Below, piece after piece: positions 47,477-58,076 of a DNA stretch of 64,000 nucleotides (positions are counted from its first letter, which is position 1; each line of letters starts with the position of its first letter). The stretch is from Astrocystis sublimbata (Eukaryota; Ascomycota; Sordariomycetes; Xylariales; Xylariaceae). The position numbers and the translations under genes were made by a program. Below the pieces are notes generated by a model, which worked only from the letters and a program-made list of their open reading frames with translations, had not been told where the DNA came from and did not search any database. The DNA lies in contig JAJNNY010000024.1 in assembly GCA_022453515.1 (NCBI GenBank), forward strand, positions 186,001 to 250,000. The letters are read 5' to 3'.

Positions 47477-50400
47477 ATTTACTATTCACTCCGGGGCTGT
47501 AAGGCCGATACACAGGGTGGTTCATCTCATGATATTGCTATGTGGATGGGATTAGTCGATTTTCGGTAGTATGATATGGTTAGTTCAGCAACATGATGAT
47601 TGATGTTGGCCGAGGCATGTAAGTAAAAGATTTCCTACTGGGAAACTTGGAAGTTGCCATGCCAGTCTGCCCCTTCGTGGGCCGTGCATCTTGTGAGGCA
47701 AAAACGCTGGTGGCTTCTGTCCTCAGAAACAGATCTGACATCTAGGTAGGGTACAAGTCTGGATGAGAGGCAAACCAAAGAGGCTTGACGCCAACTGTAA
47801 TTGCATTTTGTCAAGACTTTAGGACACGACAGATACTCCACGCTCTGCAGGCCGCTCATCTTGTTACAAGGTGCCAACACCAAACGCATTGGTTGGTTGC
47901 TGTGTTATATGCAGGTTGCAGGGACGCAAGCGCGGGCCATGGACCAAGACAATACTGATGGGATGGGGGACTTTGGACGGGAGATGATAAAGAAAGATGG
48001 TTGGACAGATGATACTAAGACGGGGGGAGATGGCATCGTGTAAGTGTTGACAGGGAAGAGCAAATAAAGAAGACCACACTCACGCTTTAACGGGTGCTAA
48101 CCTTAAAAAGAGGCCCAGAGGAGAGCGTGCGATGATATGATTGGCGAGATCAGGCGCAGACGAGGGATGAGAAGGGTATGGGTGACGGAACCAACGTCGG
48201 AGAGTCTTTTGGGTTTGCCGACAAATGCACGCATAGGTAAGGTAGGAGGTAGGTAGTCCCCAGTCCTCACTTGAGCCCTACTTCGATGGCAACCAAGCTC
48301 ACCAAGGTATCGATGGTTTCCGCGGTAATGGTGCAGGTGCAGATTCACAGATGCACATTTCCTAAAGCGGAACGTTGCCGGGCTCTGGCCAGTACGAAGA
48401 TATATACCTACCTAAGGTACGGGTTTTACTTGCGTGTTGTAAGCCTGTCTGTATACAGCTGTAGCTGCAGCGCCTGCCGTTCTGCTGGCTGGCTGGCACA
48501 CGGAAGCAATTGAAAAGTTGCACGTAAGGTGGTACGTGCACAAGGATTGGCGACTGGCGTGGTATCGGGGGCCTGGGCTGGCAGTCAGTCCGGCAGTGGG
48601 CGGGCAGCGTGCAGTGGAAACGGAATGCAGCTCGAGGTAATGACTTTTGGAGTCGGCGCGCCGGTCCCTCTTGTATTTGGAGTGATACTTTTATAGGTAG
48701 CTGCAAGGATGGCTCGATGGGGGCCGCGACAGGGATGGGGCGTGTCTTTTCGCTGCTGTCTCGCTGGCCCAAGCTCCGCGCCTTGCCTGATTCTGCCTGC
48801 TTGAACTCCACCAGCCCTAAGTTAGCCCGTCGCGCCCAGTCGCTGCCCATCACCCTGCCCATCAAACCAGGCTCGCCAGGCCCAGGAGAAGGTACTCAGT
48901 ACCGAGTACCTAGGTACTTACCGGTGGACATGGCGACTCATCCCCCTGCAGGCTCCGTCGTGCTTTCGTCTGCCGGTGCCTCGTTCTCAGTTCGACCCCC
49001 ATCCCTGCCTGTTGTCCTACCTGTCTCTCTTCAACCATCCTCGCAACCTCACCAGCCCGAGCCCGACCAGCCCGAACCGCCAAAAAGCACACGTTGTTTG
49101 AGTCAGGTCGCATCGAGTCTCTCTTTCGGCACCTATTGCGTGTTCAGTCCCTTGTCCGGATCTTCCTTCTTTGCTCTATGCTACCTAGGGAGGTACCTAG
49201 GTGTTAGGTAAGTAGGTATACATCAGATGTGATCTATCTATCCACCATACCCGTAGGTAGCACATAAAGAAAGAGCTGTTGTTGCCGCTCGATTAACCGC
49301 GGGCCCTGCGGATGTACCCAGTACTTGTCTGTCTCCTTAGTGTTGTTGCCTTCAGCTGGCTAACCTTCAATACGCATATAGACTGCATCCTTATCGACGT
49401 CTTGTTTGCGTAGTACCTACTACCTACATACAGGTAGGTATGTTGCTGGGGTCTACCTGAATTCTGGTAGGTGGTTACCGGGCACCTGGGAATTGCAACT
49501 TACTAAGTACTAATCGTGGTTTAAGTCGGCGGCAGTACGAATGTGCGTCATCCCCAGAGATTATCCTCATTCATCGAAGGCGCACTCCAGCCAGCGGGGA
49601 GGTCAACCAATGTGCGGATGAACTACCTCGACACTTATTCTAACGAACAGATACAAATCTTGAAATGCCTTACCCTGTTCAGGAATGGCGAGACAGCAAT
49701 AGCCCGGGTGCCGTGGTATAGTTGGATCCACTGCGCGCCGCGCACATCCCAGCTCTCCGACCTGTAGAAGCTGGGGTCCTGCTGGGGGAATGCATCAGGA
49801 GGCTTGGCACCAAAACTTTCGATGATATGTGTCTTTTATGTAGGAGCAACCATCTCGATATCGCGTCTGCCTCTTCCAAGTAAGACGCGAGAGACCTCTG
49901 CGCGGGTTGTCAAGATGGCTAGGTGGTGTACATTCATAGTTGCATTGCCTGTCCAGGATGACGCGTAAATGTAGCAGCTACCTACCACTACCTCCTATAC
50001 TTACATGTAGGTACCTCGGTAGCCTTGGGACCAACCTGCAGTGGCCTGCGTCAGGGACTTGCCGTACCGTGTACGACAGCGTGATCGACACAGGGCCTAC
50101 CTCATTCCCAGGCCAAGATCAACAAATTCATTAAGGCCAGCCGCAAGCCTCAAATCAAGTCGATCAGATCAACCTTCAGGCGGTACAAGTACAGGTGTTC
50201 GGAATTCTCGATCCTGTTCAGATGGTAACGCAAGGCACGAGCCACCCCAATGGTATAATCACTCATACTAACAACTTACAATCTGCATCGATCCATGATG
50301 GATATATTTGAATCAATCCAACACCGTGTGCCTACCGTGTTGCTGTGTCGACTGCCGGTGGGTTATACTGCACGACATGCGGTCCTCGGATCAGTGATTC

Positions 50401-51446
50401 TTGGGAAGAGCCTGCCTGGGCAGCTAGCTACCTACCTAGGTAACTAAGCTCATGGATGGCCCTGCCCTGACAAAGAAGAAGCTTAGTACCTAGCATCTAG
50501 GTAGGTAAACAACACGAGCAGCGTACGAGTATTGTGTCACAAGATGGGATCATATAGGTACTGATCACGATTCAAATAGCTTGGAGTTTTAAAAGGGTAA
50601 AGCGTGGTTGAGTTCTATTCTGGCCCGTAGGCCCCTGAGGAATAGCTATATGGCCTGCGGCCCACTAAAATTATGCTTCCAACGCCTGGCGGCAGTTGCC
50701 ACCCATCAGTACCAGTATGGGGGTAGGAATGAACTCTGTTGTAGCCTGAAGAACTAGATACCTATGGGAGCAGAGCAGGCTACATATAGATACAAGAGAA
50801 CAAAGGATCATCGTACAAACCGTGACATATTATCCTCTGTCTGCGTGCTGTAGGTTCCAAGGTAAAGTAGCGAGAGTAGGTACGAGTAGGTAAGTCGGGT
50901 TAGCTTGCTACTACCTACAAATTATTAATACTATATTAGCAGCCGATAAGTGAGCGACAGCTTCTGCTATGAGAGGCAAACTAAACAACACCAGCTGAGA
51001 TTATTAACCTCTTCCTCTCCTACTATCTATGAAGGTAGGTAGGTACTAGCCCACAACCTTGGAAGGAACGATATCGACTAGGTACTGTAAGTACCTAGGT
51101 AGGTGCACCGAGGTAGGCAGGACCTAAAACACAGCCACACCCCACAGCTTCAAACCCAAGCCACAGCTCAGTAAGTACCTAGGTACTCAGCTGCCGAAAG
51201 AGCTTCACTCCAGAGCTGCTCCCTGTACGTACCTAGAGCCCCCCCCCACCGCCTGTAGGTACTGTAGTCATTCGCGCCTCCAACGCGTCCGTAAAGAGTT
51301 ACGTGACAAGCCAAATTCTGTCCGATTATTGCGCGCATCCGCTGTCGCACAGCATCCTCCAACCTTTCCCAGCATTTTCATGCATCGCGCGACAGTCCTC
51401 CGAGCACAGTGAACGCGCTGCCCGTCCGGCAGCACCTGTCGCGACC
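47477..51446. other. Four-kb divergent intergenic region between mot1 and smc3
   Basis: Holds both promoters and many TACCTAGGTA/TAGGTAGGTA motifs (near 48908, 49185-49222, 49428, 49980, 50430, 50495, 51030, 51088 and 51175). The long frames here (48362-48865 minus, 48609-49211 plus) have biased, non-protein-like composition. No gene supported. Confidence 0.5.
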
Positions 51447-54400
51447 ATGTATATCAAGCAGATCATCATACAAGGCTTCAAAAGGTGGGTGTGGATGTGG
51501 ACGAGGACGAGGACGAGGACGAGGACCTCCAGTGTGCACGCGCACGCGCGCGCGCGCGAATGCGAATGCGAGGGGTATGCTTTGCTGACAGTCGCGTAGC
51601 TACAAGGACCAGACGGTCATGGAGCCCTTCTCGCCGAAGACCAATGTCATCGTCGGTCGCAATGGCTCCGGCAAGAGCAATTTCTTCGCCGCCATCCGCT
51701 TCGTCCTCAGCGATGCCTACACCCAGATGAGTCGCGAGGAGCGTCAGGCGCTTCTGCACGAAGGCTCCGGCTCTGCCGTCATGTCCGCCTACGTCGAGGT
51801 CATCTTCGACAACAGCGACGACCGCTTCCACACCGGCAACAAAGAGGTCATACTGCGCCGCACCATTGGTCTCAAGAAGGACGAATACTCGCTCGACAAG
51901 AAGGTTGTCACCAAGGTCGATGTCACAAACCTCCTCGAGACGGCCGGCTTCTCCAAGTCCAACCCATACTACATCGTGCCCCAAGGCCGGGTCACTGCCC
52001 TGACCAACATGAAGGAGTCCGATCGGTTGAACCTGCTGAAAGAGGTGGCTGGCACGCAGGTGTACGAGTCACGTCGTTCTGAATCCCTCAAGATCATGAC
52101 AGACACGAACAACAAGAGAGGCAAAATCGATGAATTGTTGGACTACATCAAGGAGCGTCTGAGCGAGCTGGAGGAAGAGAAGGAGGAACTTCGGGGCTAC
52201 CAGGATAAAGATCGAGAACGCCGCTGCCTCGAGTACGCTTTCCATCGGAAGGACCAGATCGCAGTCGAAGAAGCCCTGGAGGAGCTGGAGGATTCACGTC
52301 AAGGTGGCATTGATGACTCCGACGTGAACCGCGATGCTTACAACGCGGGTGAGAAGGTCATTGCTGCGCTCGATGCCGAGATCCATAAGCTGCAAAAGCA
52401 GATGGAGCTCCTCCGCATCGATCGCCGACAGCTAGAAGAAGATCGACGCGATAATGCCAAAGCGAGGGCCAACGCCGAGCTGGCCGTCAAGGACTTATCA
52501 GAAAGCATGTCAGCCCAGGATCAAGCCAAACAGAACCACGAGGCTGAACTGAACCGTGTCAAGGCGGCCATTTCATCCAAGGAGGCTGAGCTCAAGAAGC
52601 TAATGCCTGACTTGGACAAGAGAAAGGGCAACGAGGCAGAAGTCAGGCGGGCCCTCGACACCGCAGAAGCTGGAAGACAGCGACTCTTCACGAAACAAAC
52701 AAGAGGCACCCAATTCCGGAGCAAGGCCGAACGGGACAGTTGGTTGAGGAAAGAAGTAGACGAGCTCAACATGACGTTAAGCACACAAAAAGCCACACGA
52801 CTCGACGCCGAAGAACAAGTGACCAATATCCAGGCATCCATGCAGGAATTGGAAGAGGAAATCGAGGCATTGCGTCAAAAGAACGGTACATTTGGAAGCG
52901 ACCGGGCTGCTCTGGCTGAGAAATACAACAAGGCTAAAGATGTTGTCCATAAAATCCAGGAAGAGATCAAGCAGCTTCGTAAACAGGACGATACCCTGGA
53001 CAAAGAACTCCTCGACGCCCAAGAGGAAAGGTTCAAAGGCGAAAATGTCTTGAGAAAAAGTATGGACTCGAACACCTGGCTAGGTTTGGAATCCATTCGT
53101 CGACTTAAGCAGAAGCACGACCTTCCCGGGGCTTACGGCACACTGGCAGAGCTATTGACTGTCGATGAAGCGTATCGTCTACCTGTTGAGCAGGTTGCAG
53201 GCGCCAGCTTATTTCACTATGTTGTTGACACCGATGAGACAGCGACTTATCTCGTCAAGGCTCTGCAGAAGCAATCTGGCGGCAGAATCACGTTCATGCC
53301 TCTTTCGAGATTGCAGCCGAAGGCCGGAAAGCTCCCTAACGCACAAGATGCAATTCCTCTGCTCAATAAAATCAAATACAACCCTGAATATGAGAAAGCC
53401 TTCCGCCAGGTTTTCGGTACCACCATCGTTTGTCGTGACCTGACTATCGGTAGTCAGTATGCCAAAAGCCACGGGGTCAATGTTGTAACGCTAGATGGTG
53501 ATACCACCAACAAGCGTGGTGCCATGACTGGTGGGTACATCGACCCTCGAGGTTCTCGGCTGGATGCTCTACATTCTTTGCAAGCATCAAGAGAAAGGTA
53601 CGATCAGTTGCAAGCAGATGCATCTGTGCTCCGGAGAGAACTAGAGAAGAAGGATCAAGAGGTCAGTCTTGCGCAAGGTGAGGAACGCAAAGCGGAACAG
53701 CAACTTCGACAGATGGACAATAGTCACGGGCCCCTTCGGGCCGAATTAAATACAAAAAACAACCAGGTTGCTCTGGCAAGGGACCGGCTGGAGACAGCCA
53801 TGGGACGACGAGATCTTGTTGATAAAAACATGAAGGAGTTTGGTGACATGATGAGCGCGCATGCATCAGAATTATCTTCAGACTTCAAGAAAGCTTTGAC
53901 AGCCGCTGAGGAGCGACAGTTGGAGGAGTTCAGCTCCCAGGTACAAGAACTCCAAAGAGAATGGAACGAAGTCAGCGCCAATCGACGGGAGCTTGAAAAT
54001 CGCAAAAACAAGCTCGAGCTGGAGCTGCGCACTAACCTTCGGTTGAACCTCGATCAACTTACCAGCCAGGCCATTGAAAGCGCTTCTAGTGGAAGCGTCG
54101 ATCTAAGGGATGCCAAACGGGAGCTCAAGAAGACCCAAAACGCTACAGCTTCGGTGGAGAATCAGCTTCATGAAAACGACAAACAGCTCGATACCACAGA
54201 GTCCAAAGTTACGAACCTAAGTAACCAAAGAGCCCAGAAAGACGAAGAGCTCCAAGACATCGCAAGAGAGATCACCAAGCAGCAAAAGAGGATAGATCGC
54301 AATATCCAGAAGAAAGCAATACTGACAGGCAAGGCTGCTGAAGCTGCGCAGAATATTCGCGACCTTGGCATCGTGCCTGATGACGCATTCAAGTATGAAC

Positions 54401-55281
54401 GTCTAGATGTGAAGACGGTACGTTTTGTTTGGATAATGATTGGTGCCACGACCCACCGAGACAACTTACTGATATACCTACGTAAAACCTAGATCAACAA
54501 CCGCCTGAAGAAGGTTGCAGATGCACTCAAGAAGTACAAGCACGTCAATAAAAAGGCTCTTGAGCAATACAATGCCTTTACTGTGCAGCAAGAGCAGCTT
54601 ATGAAACGGCGCAAAGAACTCGATCAATCACAACAATCTATCGAAGAGCTTGTGCAGCATCTCGATCAGCGCAAAGACGAGGCCATCGAACGAACATTCA
54701 AGCAAGTCTCAAAGGAATTTGCGACCATTTTCGAACGCCTCGTTCCAGCTGGTCACGGTCGCCTTGTCATTCAAAGACGAACGGACAGACGTGTTGACCC
54801 GGACGAATCAGACGAAGAACGCCGGAGCAGCGTCGAGAACTATACAGGTGTCGGCATCAGTGTCTCGTTCAACTCCAAAGTGGCGGATGAACAGCAACGT
54901 ATCCAGCAACTTTCTGGTGGTCAAAAGAGTGAGTTAACATAAATCAGTTCCTTGGCGGTCGTTCATGTATGCTAACCATCGCCAGGTCTTTGCGCTCTTT
55001 GTCTCATCTTTGCCTTGCAGCAAACTGAGTCCAGCCCCATGGTTATTTTCGACGAGGTGGACGCAAATCTTGACGCACAATACCGTACAGCAGTCGCCGG
55101 TCTGCTCCAATCCATTTCAGACACTGCAGGAACACAATTTATTTGCACTACCTTCCGACCAGAGATTGTTCATGTAGCTGATAAGTGCTATGGTGTCTTG
55201 TTCAGAAACAAGAACAGCACGATTAACTGTGTTAGTACAGAGCAAGCCTTGGACTTTGTCGAAGGTCAGGCACCAAAGTAG
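51447..55281 (+). CDS. smc3: Cohesin subunit Smc3
   Basis: Exons 51447-51484, 51600-54417, 54493-54928 and 54986-55281, 1195 aa, normal for Smc3. The 38-nt first exon gives MYIKQIIIQGFK, and the join restores FKSYKDQTVMEPFSP. Walker A GRNGSGKSNF is near 32-40. GLKKDEYSLDKK holds the Lys-Lys pair acetylated by Eco1 in other species. Long coiled coils flank a hinge near 520-660 (AYGTLAELLTVDEAYRLPVE). The C-terminal head has the ABC signature LSGGQKS near 1091 and Walker B MVIFDEVDANLD near 1116. With Smc1 and the kleisin it forms the ring that holds sister chromatids together and extrudes loops. All introns are consensus (GTACGT, GTGAGT; YAG). Confidence 0.97.
51485..51599 (+). repeat. Microsatellites inside smc3 intron 1
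   Basis: The first intron carries four GAGGAC units at about 51503-51526 and an alternating CG tract (CGCACGCGCGCGCGCGCG) at about 51541-51558, the latter a possible Z-DNA former. The splice sites (GTGGGT; CGCGTAG) lie outside the repeats. Confidence 0.65.
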
Positions 55282-55939
55282 AGCATACCAGATAGTGCGT
55301 TCTGAATCCTCATGGAACATATTCGTTTGGGGGCGACAGGGTTGCGATATTGCTGTTACCCTCTGTTGTATCATTATTCGGGCGGGTTTGGTTGACAGGC
55401 AGGCAAACCTTATACCTCAACGCTCTGTGCATTGTCATCAAATAGTGCACTAGGGAGCTCTCTTTCGTGATCTGTTGCAAATTATACAACAACACAAGGC
55501 TTTGTCACTTTTTGGCATCCCATGGGTTTCCATTGTGCAACATATTCTTGATAGAAAGAGCTGTTCAGGGCCGCAAGAGGCTATGGACGACTTTCATAAA
55601 TCCAATGTTTGAATTATGGTGCAAATGCATTATGCATTGCTGGTGTCATCGCAACGTCCAGGGGACTCATTGACAATCATTGGTTTCTCTCCTTTTTGAG
55701 TATGAAAGAACGTCTGTTGCCTAGGTAGCACCCAATTCTAATACTCAAAATCCCTGCACAATCCATCACTTATAGGCAAGTTTGTTTGCCTTCATGGTTG
55801 CCCAAACAACGAATCAGGGAACATATAATAACCAAGTTTGCTCCGATCCATTTCTGACTTGATTCCCAGTTCCACATCATAACACCCTTCCCACTCCCAC
55901 CCGCCAGCCAGCCTTATTCACACCTCAGCCATTGTAGCC
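55282..55939. other. Intergenic, smc3 3' flank and next promoter
   Basis: No ORF of note. A GCCTAGGTAGC motif lies near 55719-55729. Confidence 0.4.
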
Positions 55940-56653
55940 ATGTCTGACGACCACAATACTCCCACAACTACCTCAGCCGTCGTTGTAGAACAGGCAGGGG
56001 TCGGAGCCATCATGGCTTCACTACCCCCTACGAAAGCGCAGAAGCCAGCGTCCACATGTGACACAGAAGCCGACGCCCGCAACACATCCATCCTCGCGGT
56101 TCGAGGCCTTCGCACAACAGCCATGGGCAACGAGCTCTACGATCTCGCGGATCTGTCGCTTCGAAACTTCGAGATTGCCACCACGCCTGTCACAGCCTCT
56201 ACGGTGTTTACATCTGCCCAGCCTCTTCCTGTCACAACCAGCTTCGAGCCATTCTACTTCTTCTTTTACGGCTCGCTGCAGGCGCCCCACGTGCTGAGTA
56301 CAGTGTGTGGTATCCAGGAGACGAATATCTTGTTCCACAAGAACGCCAGCGTTAGTGGTTGGACGTACAAGATGTGGGGGCCGTACCCAGCTCTCGTGCC
56401 CGCGGCCGCCAACACGAACGAGGAGCAGGCAACGGTCAAGGGCAGAGCCTGGCTATGCGAGAAGCCTGAGCACGTCGCGAGACTCAGTACTTATGAAACA
56501 AACGCTTACCGCCTTGCTTATGTTGATATCCGCATCGAAGCCGAAGATGGCTCAGTGGTGGTCCTCCAGAGCGCGCGCACATTCGTTTGTAATCAGGATC
56601 CTGACGAGCTTGAGGATGGCTCTTTCGACATCGGCTTCATAACCAGCTTCTGA
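55940..56653 (+). CDS. Gamma-glutamylcyclotransferase-like protein (AIG2/GGACT fold)
   Basis: Single exon of 237 aa. The N-terminal 95 residues are low in conserved features. The fold begins at FEPFYFFFYGSLQAPHVLS, the family YGSL motif (about 109-112) that binds the glutamyl group. It continues with VSGWTYKMWGPYPALVP, VKGRAWLCEKPEHVARLSTYE with the expected catalytic Glu in YETNAYR (near 186), and a closing VDIRIEAEDGS strand. Enzymes of this fold cleave gamma-glutamyl amines or dipeptides to 5-oxoproline; many fungal members are uncharacterised. No targeting signal is obvious. Confidence 0.82.
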   Translation: MSDDHNTPTTTSAVVVEQAGVGAIMASLPPTKAQKPASTCDTEADARNTSILAVRGLRTTAMGNELYDLADLSLRNFEIATTPVTASTVFTSAQPLPVTTSFEPFYFFFYGSLQAPHVLSTVCGIQETNILFHKNASVSGWTYKMWGPYPALVPAAANTNEEQATVKGRAWLCEKPEHVARLSTYETNAYRLAYVDIRIEAEDGSVVVLQSARTFVCNQDPDELEDGSFDIGFITSF

Positions 56654-57189
56654 ATGATGTGCTTGTATTTAGGCCTGTGGATGAATCTCGCTTGCTCAGG
56701 TGGCACAACTAGAGAAGTTCGACGAGTCGCGGTAGTTACTACATTGACCAACTGATTCATCACCAAGAATACATGCATTTCTCTTGTCTGAAGATCATCC
56801 GCCGATTATTTGACGACACATTTGATAAAAATCGACATTGTGGCATCAAGGAACGATGCATTGTGTAAACTCTATCTATCCGTGTCTAATGAAGATATCC
56901 CATTTTTGCCGCCACCACAGTAGATGCAATAATAAGAGAAGAAAGGAAATAAAATGAATGTGTACCCTGTAACTCCTTTACAAACCATTCCATGATAACT
57001 TCTATGTCTATTGCTGTAAATTCCCAACACGCCGGTTCCCATTGAATTCTTTCACTCCCACCTATCGCTCGTTCTTGTCCATGTCTCGGCCCAGGGGAAA
57101 CCTTTGTTTATCATAGCCCTATATCAATGAATTTGTTAACGACTCAAGTCATTACCTAGTAGTTCACCAGCGCACCAGTTGGGATTGAA
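56654..57189. other. Intergenic
   Basis: 3' flank of the cyclotransferase-like gene. No supported gene. Confidence 0.4.
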
Positions 57190-57443
57190 CTTACGATAGT
57201 GGGAGTCTGAGGCCATTGGCCAGATCCCATTCGCCGACAGCATGTACTGCCGTTGGTTTCTTAACTATTGTGGACTGATCAGCCTCATGTCCGAAGCGTT
57301 CATCATGTAGAATGGGTTAACTTAACGTACGATGAGCTGGTTGTCGGTGGCGGTGGTGCTGGAGAGGAGCCGCCTTGCGTAGTTGACGACCCGGATGAAG
57401 AGCCTTTGGTACCAGCTGAAACTGCTGCTAGAAGTACAACCAT
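57190..57443 (-). CDS. Candidate small Ser/Pro-rich protein, exon structure unresolved
   Basis: On the minus strand an ATG at 57443 opens MVVLLAAVSAGTKGSSSGSS, then a Gly/Ser/Thr stretch and PAPPPPTTSSSY (39 codons to 57327). A TATA element lies 156 bases upstream and a CA/CT-rich leader precedes the ATG, a typical fungal promoter layout. After Tyr39 a donor (GTACGT at 57330 or GTTAAG at 57326) and an acceptor CAATAG at 57266-57265 suggest an intron. The GTACGT donor gives an immediate stop; the weaker GTTAAG donor continues as LRNQRQYMLSANGIWPMASD. Unspliced, the frame ends after about 46 codons. The product is therefore about 38-85 aa and unrecognised. The short hydrophobic start could be a weak signal peptide. 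Confidence 0.3.
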
Positions 57444-57598
57444 TTTGAGATGATCTGTTTGCTGCTGTGGTCCTTGAGGTAGATATATTTGTGGAGCTAG
57501 ACAGTGTCTTGGAGGAAGCTAGAGTGTGCTTTGGGTTTGTGAGTTCGACGAGAGCGATGATGAGGTCTATCGTTCAACATGAATATTTCACTGCACCC

Positions 57599-57606
57599 TT
57601 TATATA
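57599..57606 (-). promoter_or_regulatory. TATA box of the small minus-strand candidate gene
   Basis: TATATAAA on the minus strand, followed by GGGTGCAG and a pyrimidine/CA-rich leader leading to the ATG at 57443. Confidence 0.45.
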
Positions 57607-57854
57607 AAAGTTGACGAAACCATACTTGGCCTTTGGAGCATGAATCCATGGCTATGTAAATTCATTCAAACTGATGAGGTGGGCTATGAAAGGCGTATGG
57701 ATGACCATGAACCACAACCATCCTGCTTGGCTGAAGGCTTCCTCAAAGGGAAACACGAAGTACCACTGTATGTTTCTGACTTGGTGCCAAACTCGACATG
57801 GACATAGCTTCTTGATCACTGCAACTCCGTATCATTCCTATCCAATCCGACATC

Positions 57855-58076
57855 ATGGCTTGGCCTCCATCAAGTGATCCGGTTACGGAGGCGGAGACTC
57901 ATTCCTCGGATTCCTCACCCACAATCACTACCATGTCCCAGTCAGTTCCTCCTGCTCATAGGTCCAGGCATCTGGGCCGCCAAGCCGAGGCTCTGGAACC
58001 TTCAAGCTATTTTCGGCCAGCCATCGTAGAGATGGGCATAGACAACAGCGGTGTCCTTCAGATAACCCGCATATAA
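57855..58076 (+). CDS. Candidate 73-aa unrecognised protein
   Basis: Frame from ATG (context CATCATGGCT) to TAA, 73 aa. After a Ser/Thr-rich start the second half (RHLGRQAEALEPSSYFRPAI, VEMGIDNSGVLQITRI) has natural protein composition. No family recognised. It may be a small intact gene, a terminal exon or a fragment of a lost gene. The overlapping minus frame (57928-58236) looks like its shadow. Confidence 0.3.
   Translation: MAWPPSSDPVTEAETHSSDSSPTITTMSQSVPPAHRSRHLGRQAEALEPSSYFRPAIVEMGIDNSGVLQITRI

Noticed and set aside
48362..49211. Overlapping 167-aa (minus) and 200-aa (plus) frames in the mot1/smc3 spacer
   Set aside because: Pro/Ser/Arg-biased, contain the spacer palindromes, no homology features; typical of GC-rich noncoding DNA.
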